DNA of 13,245 nucleotides. Source: Enteropsectra breve (Eukaryota; Microsporidia). This document shows, in pieces, positions 1-8,266 of the stretch. The notes beneath the pieces are model-generated. The model had not been told where the DNA came from. It saw nothing but the letters and a program-made list of their open reading frames with translations, and did not search any database. How positions within the stretch are numbered: the first letter of the stretch is position 1; each line of letters starts with the position of its first letter. The position numbers and the translations under genes are program-made. The stretch lies in assembly GCA_024243835.1 (NCBI GenBank), contig JALPMN010000505.1, forward strand, positions 1 to 13,245. Reading direction: 5' to 3'.

Positions 1-438
1 AAATACGGTATAACCAATCTCAGAAGATTGAAAAACTATGAAGTAGAAGGAATAAAGGAAAACAAGAGAGTAATGATCAAATCGGACTTACCGATCATGA
101 CACAACTTAAAATCCATGAAAATAAACCAGATCTACTAATCCATGATAAACTAACAAACACTATAACAATAATTGAAGTAGGAGTAACCAATAAAGAAAT
201 TCTGCACAAAGTGGAAACGGATAAAAAGCACAAATATGAAACACTGGGCAAAGAACTTAAAAGCATGTATAAATGTGATATAGTGATCATACCATACGTA
301 ATAACATGGGATGGGCTAGTTACTGAATTAAACAAAAAATATTGTAACCAAATGAGATTACCAGAATAAGTGCAGGCATATATGCAGCAGCTGGTCATCA
401 AACAAACATCTGAAAGCATCATTAAATACGAAGAGTAA
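1..438 (+). pseudogene. C-terminal endonuclease domain of a non-LTR retrotransposon polyprotein (partial, one internal stop)
   Basis: The frame is open from base 1, so the reverse transcriptase part lies upstream of the window. The visible part matches the restriction-like endonuclease end of R2/Dong-type elements: KPDLLIHDK about 35 residues in, then IIEVGVT, KVETDKKHKYE and IIPYVITWDGLVT. In the family this PD-(D/E)xK-type nuclease nicks the target DNA to prime reverse transcription. A TAA at 367-369 follows MRLPE. The same frame then continues as VQAYMQQLVIKQ to a second TAA at 436-438, and that extra tail resembles the usual end of related proteins as I remember them, so the first stop is probably a mutation. 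Bases 439-531 are an A-rich probable 3' tail. The family call is strong; the premature-stop reading is inference. Confidence 0.8.
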
Positions 439-531
439 AAATGCCAAGACAAATGCACTCATTAATTAAATTAAAAACAATAGTTGAAAAACAAAATAAA
501 GTAAATAAAAATAATAGTAGCACGTAGGGAT

Positions 532-583
532 ATGGGGTAAAAAATTTACTCAGCCCTTATTTTAAAATGTTAAAATTGAAAGA
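532..583 (+). repeat. Left terminal inverted repeat of element 1
   Basis: This 52-bp sequence pairs with 1312-1363 read in reverse. I count 49 of 52 identical positions; the mismatches are at 551, 552 and 560. Confidence 0.9.
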
Positions 584-1328
584 GCTTAAAGAAGTAGATT
601 TTTATGGCAAGGAACTCATATTTTTCGCAAGGAAGCTTTAGAGGTGAGTTTTTCTCAATTGCAAATCGCTTTGCCATTTTACATAAATAGTCAATATTGC
701 TTGAATTGACATATTTTTCCTTAAAAGACTTCCAAAGTCTTTCGATTGTCTGAGTATGTATAAGTGGATCATCTGGATCAACAAAGTACAGTTTATGATT
801 TATGCGATCATGTCGATATCCAAAAAACTCAATTGATTATAACCTCGCCAGCAATCTGTCATTACGTGTGATGATGTTTCCACATTTTCTCTAACAAAAT
901 TAGAACAAATAACTGCTTTTTGTCGCCTGACAACTTTTAATGCTATGTTACTTGTCTTCACTAATCTTTTTGTAAAAAGTATTAACAGCTGAATATATAG
1001 CATGCTCGCCTATCTCTAACTCACTGCTTTTATACTCTACTTTAATTTCAAGACAATGCATATAAATAATTTGCATTGTAGTGGATATACTCAGTTTGGA
1101 ATTTTCGAAAATGGTATCCACATCTATGGACTTTGATCTTCGGCAGTCTCCTTTACTGCATCTCCATCTTCGAGAGCAACTCTCGCCATTTTTTCTCTTT
1201 TCAATTTTCATTAACGTTCCGCAAATGCATAATTTAGGTGTAAGATTAATTAAACTACACGAAGAAGCAAGTTCCAGTGAGCTGTCCTCCATCTGTGTCT
1301 TCAAAAACAAATCTTTCAATTTTAACAT
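570..1328 (-). pseudogene. ISXO2-like (Merlin) transposase, element 1, lacking the first catalytic Asp
   Basis: Translation starts at the ATG at 1328. The first part (to 948) has the zinc ribbon: LCICGTLMKIEK, then RRWRCSKGDCRRSKSID, followed by the helical DNA-binding region ending GEHAIYSAVNTFYKKI. The next frame resumes at RQKAVICSNFVRENVE with the second catalytic Asp in VMTDCWRGYNQL. A third frame carries INHKLYFVDPDDP and HTQTIERLWKSF, whose Glu is the third catalytic residue. The segment that should hold the first Asp (usual pattern VDE) is missing between about 965 and 935, so roughly 90 residues are deleted by comparison with the other copies. At least one further frameshift lies near 815. 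The family is certain; the protein cannot be active. Confidence 0.85.
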
Positions 1329-1363
1329 TTTAAAGTAAGGGCATAGTAAATTTTTTACCCCAT
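1312..1363 (-). repeat. Right terminal inverted repeat of element 1
   Basis: This is the partner of 532-583. Read on the minus strand it holds GCCCTTACTTTAAA directly before the transposase ATG, so the TIR probably also supplies the promoter. Confidence 0.9.
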
Positions 1364-1386
1364 CTCTCTATGTTCTACCAATAATT

Positions 1387-2592
1387 TTACTGCGGATAAT
1401 ATCTTTTTATCCTATTTTTAGACACCAGTTGGACAGCACTGCCATTTTCGATCTCGCAAGTATCTCTTCATACTATTTTCACAATTACCCAAATGTCTCT
1501 ATAATAATCTCTTGAAAACTTGACTCGCTTTGTATTTCGATTAGTATCGAAATCAAGCCTTAGCTGAACTTGCTTATCAGGAACAAAAGAGCTTTTAAAG
1601 TGGTGAACATCAGCATCCTCGCAGTATTGGCAAGTATAATTCAACTTAGAAGCCTACAATGCTATTTGCTTTTTGTCTCTTCTAGAGAATCTGCATAAGA
1701 GGGCATCTGTAAATTATCGTCTTCCAACTGCTCAAATCGGTCTTCTACCGGAATATCAAGGCTGTATATAATTTTAATTTACTGCAGAGTCCTGGCTTGT
1801 TATGCTGCCCACATCTTCAGGGGTAGCTTATGCATCAGTTTGATTGTAACTAATACGCCGTTTAAAGACCATCATTGGTAATATTTTTAAAGCTCTGTGC
1901 TTTGCAATATTATAGTGATAAACAGCTGTGCTTAATTCATCGATCCAACGCTTTGATGCTTTATCGCATAAAGGTTTGGAAAGCGATCGAAAAGAGCCTG
2001 CTTAGCTCGCTCAATCTGTCCTTGATTCTAAAGAGGCCTTAGAAGCCATAGCTTATCTGAGCATGAGCTCAGCACAAAATTCTTTAATTTTAGAATTGAT
2101 AAGCTCTTTGCCGTTATCTGACTGCAACTTTTTAAGTGGACCTTCACAACAAACAAAGCTTTTAAGCAATGTTCACATCAGCTGCCTATTTCATTTTCAT
2201 TGCAAAAGTAAACATATACTTAGAGTATACGTCGATAACATTTAAAATCCAACCATATCCATTATTTTCTTCTGCATGCATTCGCAGATCAATAAAATCG
2301 ATCTGAATACGCCCACAGGGAAATTTGCTAAATATCGGGCATATCGCCGTTGTATGCTTCAATGGTTGGTGTCTCTGACAGCTTTAGCAACGCTGGACAT
2401 ATTCCGCTACCATCTTTCTAGTAATTCCTACATAATTGTTTTTATATGCTCGTAGGTTACCAGAATTCCATGATGATTTGGTAAGTGAAGCGCTGCAATT
2501 TTAGATTCAATCTCAACCTGCTTGCTCATCGCTAAGATCGTTAATTTACGCCCTTCATTTAAAACCAATAGGCGACCCGGCTCTTGTTGCAT
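1387..2592 (-). pseudogene. Decayed retroviral-type (rve) integrase, copy 1
   Basis: Reading leftward from the ATG at 2592 inside a foldback arm, the fragments run in family order. A zinc-binding HHCC region comes first (LHLPNHHG, then YVQRC and SCQRHQ). The DDE core follows: IDFIDLRM with Asp codons at 2297-2299 and 2288-2290, LQSDNGKEL with Asp at 2116-2118, and QGQIERAKQ with Glu at 2010-2012. A downstream stretch reads WIDELSTAVYHYNIAKHRAL. The C-terminal part has CQYCEDADVHHF and ends at a TAA at 1387-1389. In-frame stops and several frameshifts interrupt it, for example after YVQRC and after AELMLR. It resembles the integrase group that gave rise to animal KRBA2 and SCAND3. No reverse transcriptase, protease or gag is seen nearby. 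Confidence 0.75.
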
Positions 2593-2634
2593 ATTCGGAC
2601 ACTCTTTGAGGGTGCCCGAATATGCAACAAGAGC
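2580..2634. repeat. Foldback hairpin at the integrase-1 / copy-2 boundary
   Basis: Arms 2580-2602 and 2612-2634 are inverse complements over 23 bp with one mismatch (2599 against 2615), separated by 9 bases. The left arm is the 5' coding end of integrase 1; the right arm is an inverted copy of it. An inverted duplication made during repair, or the end of a mobile element, would explain this. Confidence 0.85.
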
Positions 2635-2681
2635 AAAAAAACAAAATTTTGATACCCCAATATTGCGAGAAGAGTGCTTAC

Positions 2682-3651
2682 ATGGACGACATTTCTGCTT
2701 TAGCGATGTTGAAAACGAATTTCAATGCTTAATTGATTGGGATGTTATACCATCAAGTAAAAGTTACGAAAAGTGTGGAAAAATGATGAAATTAGCACTT
2801 TATCAAGAGAGAGGGCTAAAAAGAATAATATATAGGTGCTATAATAAAGAATGTAGATTCAGAAAATCAGTTTTAAATTCTAACTTAAAAATTAACGATC
2901 TACTATGTAAATATTTAATTGTTGTAACATTTCCGTTCCTTCGCTATCAGGCATTGGGGTTCAATATCAATTTAATTAATATATTAATTAAATTGATATA
3001 AGAATGCCGACATACTATATCTTTATTTTTGCTTATTCAATGACATAACTTATGAGCAATTTTTTTGTATGTAGCTAATAGTACATCATAAATGCAAGAA
3101 AAGATTTGCTGGATGCTTATGAAAAGTATTTTTTGATGCATCCAATTATACTTTGAGGACCAGATTTAGTTGTGGAATGTGATGAAACAGTACTTTCGCG
3201 AAGAGGTAATATCCGTAGCCCTACAATAACTCATGATAGTGTGTGTGATACCATTTGGATATTTTGAGCAATTGATAGCTCTAATGAGAAAATTGTCTTT
3301 TTTAAAAAATTGCCCAATAGAAGAAATAAGACTTTAACTTCTATTTTAAACGACAAAATACATTGCCTTTCGATTCTTCATAGTGATGGATATTTATCAT
3401 ATCTTTCTGTTAATGCTAATTTAGGTCTTAGAAATCGCGTGATAAACTATACGGAAGGATTTACTAATGCGGCAGATGAGCATAAAAATAATATTGAAAG
3501 CTTTGGGTCTCATCTAAAGGGAAGGATGAGAAAGCAAGATGGTATTTTGAAATCAGATATTGCTAACTGGATCAGTGAGTATACTTTTTTAAGGCGGCAT
3601 ACGTTTAATATAAGCTTAGAAGAAAAAACAATATTATATAAAAAATATTAA
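2682..3651 (+). pseudogene. ISXO2-like (Merlin) transposase, copy 2
   Basis: An ATG at 2682 follows GATACCCC by about 24 bases and opens MDDISALAML; a frame change then leads to LIDWDVIPSSKSYEKCGKMM. The zinc ribbon has lost its first Cys (SYEKCG) but keeps YRCYNKECRFRKS. The frame is disrupted around a perfect palindrome at 2964-2999. The catalytic core is complete: VVECDETVLSRRG (Asp 3181-3183), LHSDGYLSYL (Asp 3385-3387) and HKNNIESFGSHLKG (Glu 3496-3498), all in one frame to the stop at 3651. Two TGA stops interrupt it, one before GPDLVVE and one at 3265-3267 before AIDSS. Both sit where relatives have Gly. The sequence 3715-3731, read in reverse as GGGGAAAAATTTAACGA, resembles the element 1 terminus and may be its right end. 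Confidence 0.82.
2964..2999. repeat. Perfect 36-bp AT-rich palindrome inside transposase copy 2
   Basis: The 18-base halves meet at 2981/2982 with no spacer and no mismatch. Translated, it reads NINLINILIKLI, which does not belong to the transposase, so it looks inserted or generated in place. Confidence 0.9.
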
Positions 3652-3774
3652 TATTATATAGGCGAAATAATTATTTTGTTAGTTTATTCTTTTTTTTAAG
3701 TTTTTTTCAGGAGTTCGTTAAATTTTTCCCCAAACAAAGTGGCTTCAGAAAATTTTTTATTTTTAGCCCTTAAA

Positions 3775-4720
3775 ATGGCATTTGTTGACGTTTACACTAA
3801 GTACGAAGAGATGCTGAGAGAAATGTTTGTTGAGGAAACAGATAAGATGCTCGTCTTGTGGAACTCCAACTATACTATCTGTCCACAAAAGAGTCCTAGT
3901 GCACCGTTGTAGTTGGAAAGGCTGCGCTAGAGAGGCATCAATCTGGGAGGATACTTTTATTTTAAGAGAAAGACCGATCCTAAAGAATACTATATGCCCA
4001 GGAGTTATGGCTTGAAGGTTTAAAAACCAGTAAAGCTGTAAAAGTAACGCATATAAGCAAGTATATTGTGCCTGGGCTGGTAAATAAGCTCCCTGTGTGG
4101 TCAGCCAACACACACTAATAACGAGGCGACGGTGAGCAAAGCTTAAGAGTATACTAGGGACATTCCCAAAAGTTTATGAAGTGACAGTTAAGTAAACTAA
4201 GTTTTTTTTGCAAAATAAGTTCAACAAAGTTTTTTAAGGTATATACAATCACTAAAATTCTTAGGTTCAAATGGAGAAATTGTTGAGAGCAAATTTAGCA
4301 AAGAAATACTTCAGGGGTCACAGAGTTAAAGGTGCATGGGTTATTGGCATGGTAGAAAGAAGCCCGCAAAGAACTTTAATTATTATGCCAGTCGAAAAAA
4401 GAGATGAAATAGCACTGTAATCTAAATAAATGAGTTATAATTCACTAGCAGCAGCAATTTATAGTGATGGATGGAAAGCTTATAGAAATTTAAAACATTA
4501 CTTTAGACTTCATCTGGTTGTTAATCATAGCCAAAAGTTTATTGATCCACTAACAGGAGCTCATACAAACACAATTGAAGGGCATTGGTCTTAAGTAAAA
4601 GCCTCTATTCCAAATAGATACAGGGTCCAAAAATACATTAAGCCTTATATGTTAAGGTATATGGTTCATAATAATTCACGGGGAGAAGAGCTGATGATAT
4701 TAATACAATATATTTTCTAA
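3775..4720 (+). pseudogene. ISXO2-like (Merlin) transposase, copy 3, first catalytic Asp replaced
   Basis: The ATG at 3775 is directly preceded by AGCCCTTAAA. After MAFVDVYTKYEEML a frame change leads to the zinc ribbon RCSSCGTPTILSV...HRCSWKGCAREASIW. A second change gives LWLEGLKTSKAVKVTHISKY. The core has GEIVESKF where relatives have a VDE/IDES motif: codon 4282-4284 is GTT, one base from GAT. Then come YFRGHRVKGAWVIGMVER, YSDGWKAYRNL (Asp 4466-4468) and HTNTIEGHWS (Glu 4577-4579). A TAA at 4592-4594 follows HWS, where a Gln is usual, and the frame goes on to 4720. About 150 bases at 4115-4265 give no recognisable protein. No TIR pair could be defined. Confidence 0.8.
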
Positions 4721-5034
4721 TTTATTGTATTTTTTAGATTTATTTTTATTTTTTTACCTTTTTTTGGCAACAGACTTAACATTAGCCTGGGCAAAATGTT
4801 TGCCTATAATAAAAGCTATAAATGACATGAAAAAAATTCAGTTATGAAAAAATTAGAAAATTGGTCGAAACAAGAAACAGAGATGACTAAAATAAAGATT
4901 CAGAATTAATAAACATTGAGCGCATTCAAATAAAGATCTATGGAATGATATAGCAGAAGAAGCGGCTCAAATATGTAAAACTCAGCAAAAATTGAAATTT
5001 CAAAAATTTTACAATTTTGAAAAAAGTGAATCTA

Positions 5035-5051
5035 CTGAGTTTTACATACTT
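5035..5051 (+). repeat. 17-bp direct repeat flanking copy 4 (left copy)
   Basis: This is identical to 6362-6378 and may be a target-site duplication. The same 17 bases are part of the right arm of a 23-bp inverted repeat whose left arm is 4963-4985. Confidence 0.75.
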
Positions 5052-5095
5052 ATTAGACACAAAAAATATTTTCTTTAAAAATTAGTCACCCTAAG

Positions 5096-6056
5096 ATGGC
5101 ACTTAGCATAAGAAGCAACAACTATGCTATTTTAACTGAACCGATCAATGATGCATCTATTATTTTTACTAATAAAGATGCAGCACTCTCTTGTGCGCTA
5201 TCAATTGGATGGTTAAGCGAAGACTATGCATGCAAAGACTGTGGTGCACCATCAAGACTGGTCCCTATAGTAGGTACACAAATGGCGTTGGTTATCGATG
5301 CAGTAATGCATCGTGCATGGAATATACTCCCTTGTTTCAAGGTTTAAATATTTCATGCCCAAAGATACAGCTGCCATGCTATTTTAAGGCTATTTACAAG
5401 TGGGTGGAAAATTGCCCAGAAGTAAATGTTCTTAGAAATACTGGCATTTCCAAGGCTAGCTACTCGCTAATTAAATCTATAATAAATAGGTTTGTTGATG
5501 CGGATTACAGTAGCTTTGATGTTTTTAAATTGGGTGGCACTGGATTAAGTGTGCAAGTTGATGAAACAGCAATTTGTCATGGGACCCTGCCCCATGTTCC
5601 ATCTCAAATAGGATATGATTTTCCGGGAATCACTTGGCTTGTAGGGATTATTAAGCAAAGCACAGGTCGATTCAAACTTGAAATCGTGCCCAACAGATCT
5701 TTAGAGACTTTCAGAGTCTTTTTGAGCGCTATATTAATCGCGAAACAACGGCTATTACTGATGGGCATGCATCGTATCCGGGTGCTGTGAGGCATATCGA
5801 TCGGACACACATCGTTGTGAATCATTCAATAGGCTTCAGAAACAGCGAGGGGTTTCATACGAATAATATCGAAAACCTATGGTCTTTGATAAAGTATGAA
5901 ATTTAAAAAAGGCGCGGAGTGAAAAAAATAAGCTTATTAGCCTTTTTAAAGGAGTTTCATTTTAGATATAGGAATTTACGCCAGCAAACATTTGAACAAA
6001 TCTTGCTTGCGTGGGGAATAATTGGCAGCTTTATGTTTGAAGTAAAAAATATTTAA
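5096..6056 (+). pseudogene. ISXO2-like (Merlin) transposase, copy 4
   Basis: The start ATG at 5096 follows TCACCCTAAG. The N-terminus leads to the zinc ribbon CKDCGAPSRLVPI. A frame change near 5275 gives GYRCSNASCMEYTPLFQG, the second half of the ribbon, and the helical region LRNTGISKASYSLIKSIINR. The core follows: VQVDETAICHG (Asp 5560-5562), FPGITWLVGIIKQSTGRF and IVPNRSLETFRVF. A second frameshift lies near 5722 in a T5 run, then AITDGHASYPGAV (Asp 5760-5762) and FHTNNIENLWSLIK (Glu 5871-5873). A TAA at 5904-5906 breaks the frame, which continues as KRRGVKKISLLAFLKEFHFRYR to the TAA at 6054. The triad is complete and the length, about 315 residues, is normal. Three lesions separate it from an intact gene. 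Confidence 0.85.
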
Positions 6057-6361
6057 TTTTATGTTGTTTATTAGTCTGTTAGTTATTTGTTGGTGCGGTA
6101 TCCCGCTGATGGAGACCTGCCGTTTATTAGAGAATAGTTATACAGTGATAAATTGTTATTTGTAACCATTTTATTAGAATAAGTCTTGTAAAGATATTTG
6201 ATATAAAACATCGTTTCATTAATGATGTCATATGGTTTTGTGTGATGTGTGGTAGTAAATACCACAGTTAGTAATTTAGTTAGTTGTTTTTGTTTTTTTC
6301 TTTAATGTGAGTTTTTGGGTCTCTAAAGGTGGGGGTAGGGGTTCATGCGATTTTTTCACTG
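6057..6361. other. Non-coding tail of copy 4
   Basis: No gene is supported here. It contains a small hairpin (TGTGGTA at 6248-6254 pairing with TACCACA at 6260-6266) and a G-rich stretch, GGTGGGGGTAGGGG, near 6327-6340. Its right end abuts the 17-bp direct repeat. Confidence 0.6.
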
Positions 6362-6378
6362 CTGAGTTTTACATACTT
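6362..6378 (+). repeat. 17-bp direct repeat flanking copy 4 (right copy)
   Basis: This is identical to 5035-5051. With the following GAGCCG it forms a 23-base arm (6362-6384) complementary to 4963-4985 with one mismatch. Confidence 0.75.
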
Positions 6379-6716
6379 GAGCCGAAGAAGCATCAATATC
6401 TTATTCTAGGAAAGAATGTAACGAGAAATACATTTTTCTCCTGAAAAAATATTAAAAAAAGTTGTGGTTTCAAATAAAACTGGTGAAGGCAAAATTTTAT
6501 GAAAGTCTTGAAGCCTCATGAAAGAAAATTGCTAAAGTAGATATGAAATTCTTTCACCAGATGCTGATAAAAGCATTTCAAAGATTGATTTAGTTGAGCT
6601 GCGAAGTCTTGAAAATTTGAATAAAATAGTTTCTGCTGTTAGTTTTGGAAGAAGTAAATCCTCAAAGAAAAATGATACATTAGAAAAGCTAATGGCATAA
6701 ATTGACGAAAAATTTT

Positions 6717-6792
6717 GGATACAATGCAACGATCACAACGCAGGATCTTTTTAATTTATCATTTTGCATTTAATTAATTAAAACATTAAACA
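6717..6792 (+). repeat. Left TIR of copy 5
   Basis: About 76 bp aligns with the reverse complement of 8267-8343 at roughly 88 percent identity by eye, with one 1-base gap. The first 30 bases differ at only three positions. Confidence 0.88.
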
Positions 6793-7044
6793 TTGTATTC
6801 ATTAGACAAAATGGATAGTATCGTATAAAAAAATTAAAAGTAAGCTTTTTTGAGAGACAGATACGAAAGGCTCTATTTTTTGTATAAAGTATACTTTTTA
6901 ATAAACACATTAGGAATGTTATAGTAATAACATATATCCTTACAAAATTGTAGTTTTAATGATATTTCTATTATTAGGTTTATGATTTAAGCCTTAATGC
7001 ACTTTACAAACACTAAGGAGTTATATGATTTTTGAAGGCTAAGA

Positions 7045-8050
7045 ATGCTTATCAGCAAAGAGCAGCTGAATCGATATATAGTATCTGAAATGGATGTTAG
7101 GTACTGCGGTAGATGCAGAATAGAGATGACTGTTATCAAGAAAAAGACAGCTTCTTTTACTGTACGTTACAAAAGATGTGAGAGATGGGAAACATTTAAA
7201 AATCCCGGCATGCCAGTGATTGAGGATGACCTGTGTTGTGGGGGCCTGGGAACCAGGTCCTAAAGCCTTTGTAGATAAAACTTTATTTAATTTTCTATCT
7301 TAATCGTTACCACTCATGCTTCCGTGGGCAAAGTAAAACTTTTATTAAAATTTTTAAGGTCCGAAGACCTGAGATCTGTGCCGTTTATGGAAAGTAGTGA
7401 CTCTTCTGACGATAGCCTAGTTGTTTTTCTCAATTATTTATACAATTTTGCAAAACGAGTAATTACTGACACTATCCCAGCGCTTTACCCAATATCTGCT
7501 GATAATTCAAGATGTCTTCTCAGAATAGTGCAAAATAAAATACACGCTCATATTTCCAGCTTTCCAAAAAGAAGAATCGGTGGGCCTGGACTAAATAATA
7601 TTCAGATCGATGAAACCCACATAGGAAAACGAAAAAAATAATGTTGGCCGAGAATTAGGCCAAAGGATAATTTTTGATGGCGTCTGCAAGGAAAACAATG
7701 AGATTTTCATGATAATTGTGTCAGATAAGTCTAAGGAAAAGCTCGAGGCCAAAATTCTCAGAAATATTGAGTATTATTCTGATGTTGTATCTGATCAGTG
7801 GTCAGCATACATGTCTTGGTTTAATGATACTGTTTTATACGATCACAATTCGGTAAATCATCGATATAATTTTATTGATCCAAATGATGGTGCCCATACT
7901 CAAAATATCGAAAGCTTGTGGAGCGAGTTTAAAAGATTGAAAAACAGACTCGGCTATTCGAAAAAACATTTGTTGGAACTCTATATAAGTGAGTTTACTC
8001 TAAGAAGAAGTTTTAAAGATGAAAAGACCATGAGTACAAGCTATTCGTAA
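7045..8050 (+). pseudogene. ISXO2-like (Merlin) transposase, copy 5 (least decayed)
   Basis: An ATG at 7045 opens MLISKEQLNRYIVSEMD, followed by the zinc ribbon RYCGRCRIEMTV...VRYKRCERWETFKNP. A break at about 7250-7330 removes the end of the ribbon domain from frame. The next frame has the long linker ending GGPGLNNIQIDETHIGKRK (Asp 7609-7611). An A7 run at 7632-7638 then shifts the frame; with one A fewer it continues NNVGRELGQRIIFDGVCKEN. The last frame carries MIIVSDKSKEKLE, VVSDQWSAYMSW (Asp 7793-7795) and HTQNIESLWSEFKRLKNR (Glu 7910-7912), ending at 8050. All three catalytic residues are present. About 330 residues would be encoded, normal for the family. Only two breaks are needed to explain the loss of frame. 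Confidence 0.87.
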
Positions 8051-8266
8051 AGTTATTAAACATTTGCTTTTAATTTTATTCATAGTTTGATTTTTATATT
8101 TATTTGAATAATTCAAGCATTAAATAACTACTTTTTGTTATGTTTATTAACAAAGAGCGGAGGCGGCTGCATAAAGAACCATAAGAATATTTTTATAAAA
8201 TAATACACTTAGAATAAGTTGAACCATATTTTATTATATTATGTCTCTATAAAGCATTTTGACCTT

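Larger units (their letters stand above)
532..1363 (-). mobile_element. Merlin/IS1016-like DNA transposon, internally deleted (element 1)
   Basis: The 832-bp element is bounded by near-identical inverted termini that begin ATGGGGTAAAAAATTTACT at both ends. Its only gene is a broken transposase on the minus strand, whose start and stop codons both lie in or next to the TIRs. Loss of the first catalytic region makes it non-autonomous. I could not find a convincing 8-9 bp target duplication: the flanks GTAGGGAT and CTCTCTAT differ. The insertion may be old, or one flank may have been rearranged. Confidence 0.85.
5052..6361 (+). mobile_element. Transposon copy 4 (Merlin-type), probable extent
   Basis: The extent is inferred from the flanking direct repeat CTGAGTTTTACATACTT at 5035-5051 and 6362-6378 and from the interrupted gene on both sides. 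It holds one transposase and a 305-bp non-coding tail. The two inner ends do not form a clear TIR, and 17 bp is longer than the 8-9 bp duplication known for Merlin. The insert may therefore be composite or end-eroded. Confidence 0.5.
4844..6700 (+). pseudogene. Unrecognised gene, split by transposon copy 4 and frameshifted
   Basis: The left piece starts at the ATG 4844 (MKKLENWSKQETEMTKIK). After a frame change it runs open from 4920 to 5051 through DLWNDIAEEAAQICKTQQKL to ESTEFYIL. The right piece resumes after the second copy of a 17-bp repeat, at 6379, with EPKKHQYLILGKNVTR. Further frame changes give SPEKILKKVVVSNKTGEG, MKVLKPHERKLLK and ISKIDLVELRSLENLNKI, ending at TAA 6698-6700. The two pieces join in frame if copy 4 and one repeat copy are removed. 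The product would be about 200 residues, Lys-rich and apparently soluble. I do not recognise the family. It could be a host gene or part of another element. Copy 5 lies only 16 bp past its stop. Confidence 0.5.

Noticed and set aside
36..458. 140-codon minus-strand frame opposite the retrotransposon end
   Set aside because: It is the antisense shadow of a recognisable endonuclease domain, and its Ser/Leu/Ile-rich composition fits no family.
1081..1338. 85-codon plus-strand frame in element 1
   Set aside because: Antisense to the zinc-ribbon part of the transposase, with no supporting motif.
3136..3267. UGA read as glycine
   Set aside because: Only two cases, both in a pseudogene with other lesions; ordinary mutation is the simpler explanation.
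3763..4113. 116-codon minus-strand frame
   Set aside because: Antisense to transposase copy 3, whose zinc ribbon explains the sequence.
6083..6265. 60-codon minus-strand frame in the tail of copy 4
   Set aside because: Low-complexity Asn/Tyr/Thr composition in AT-rich DNA with no motif.
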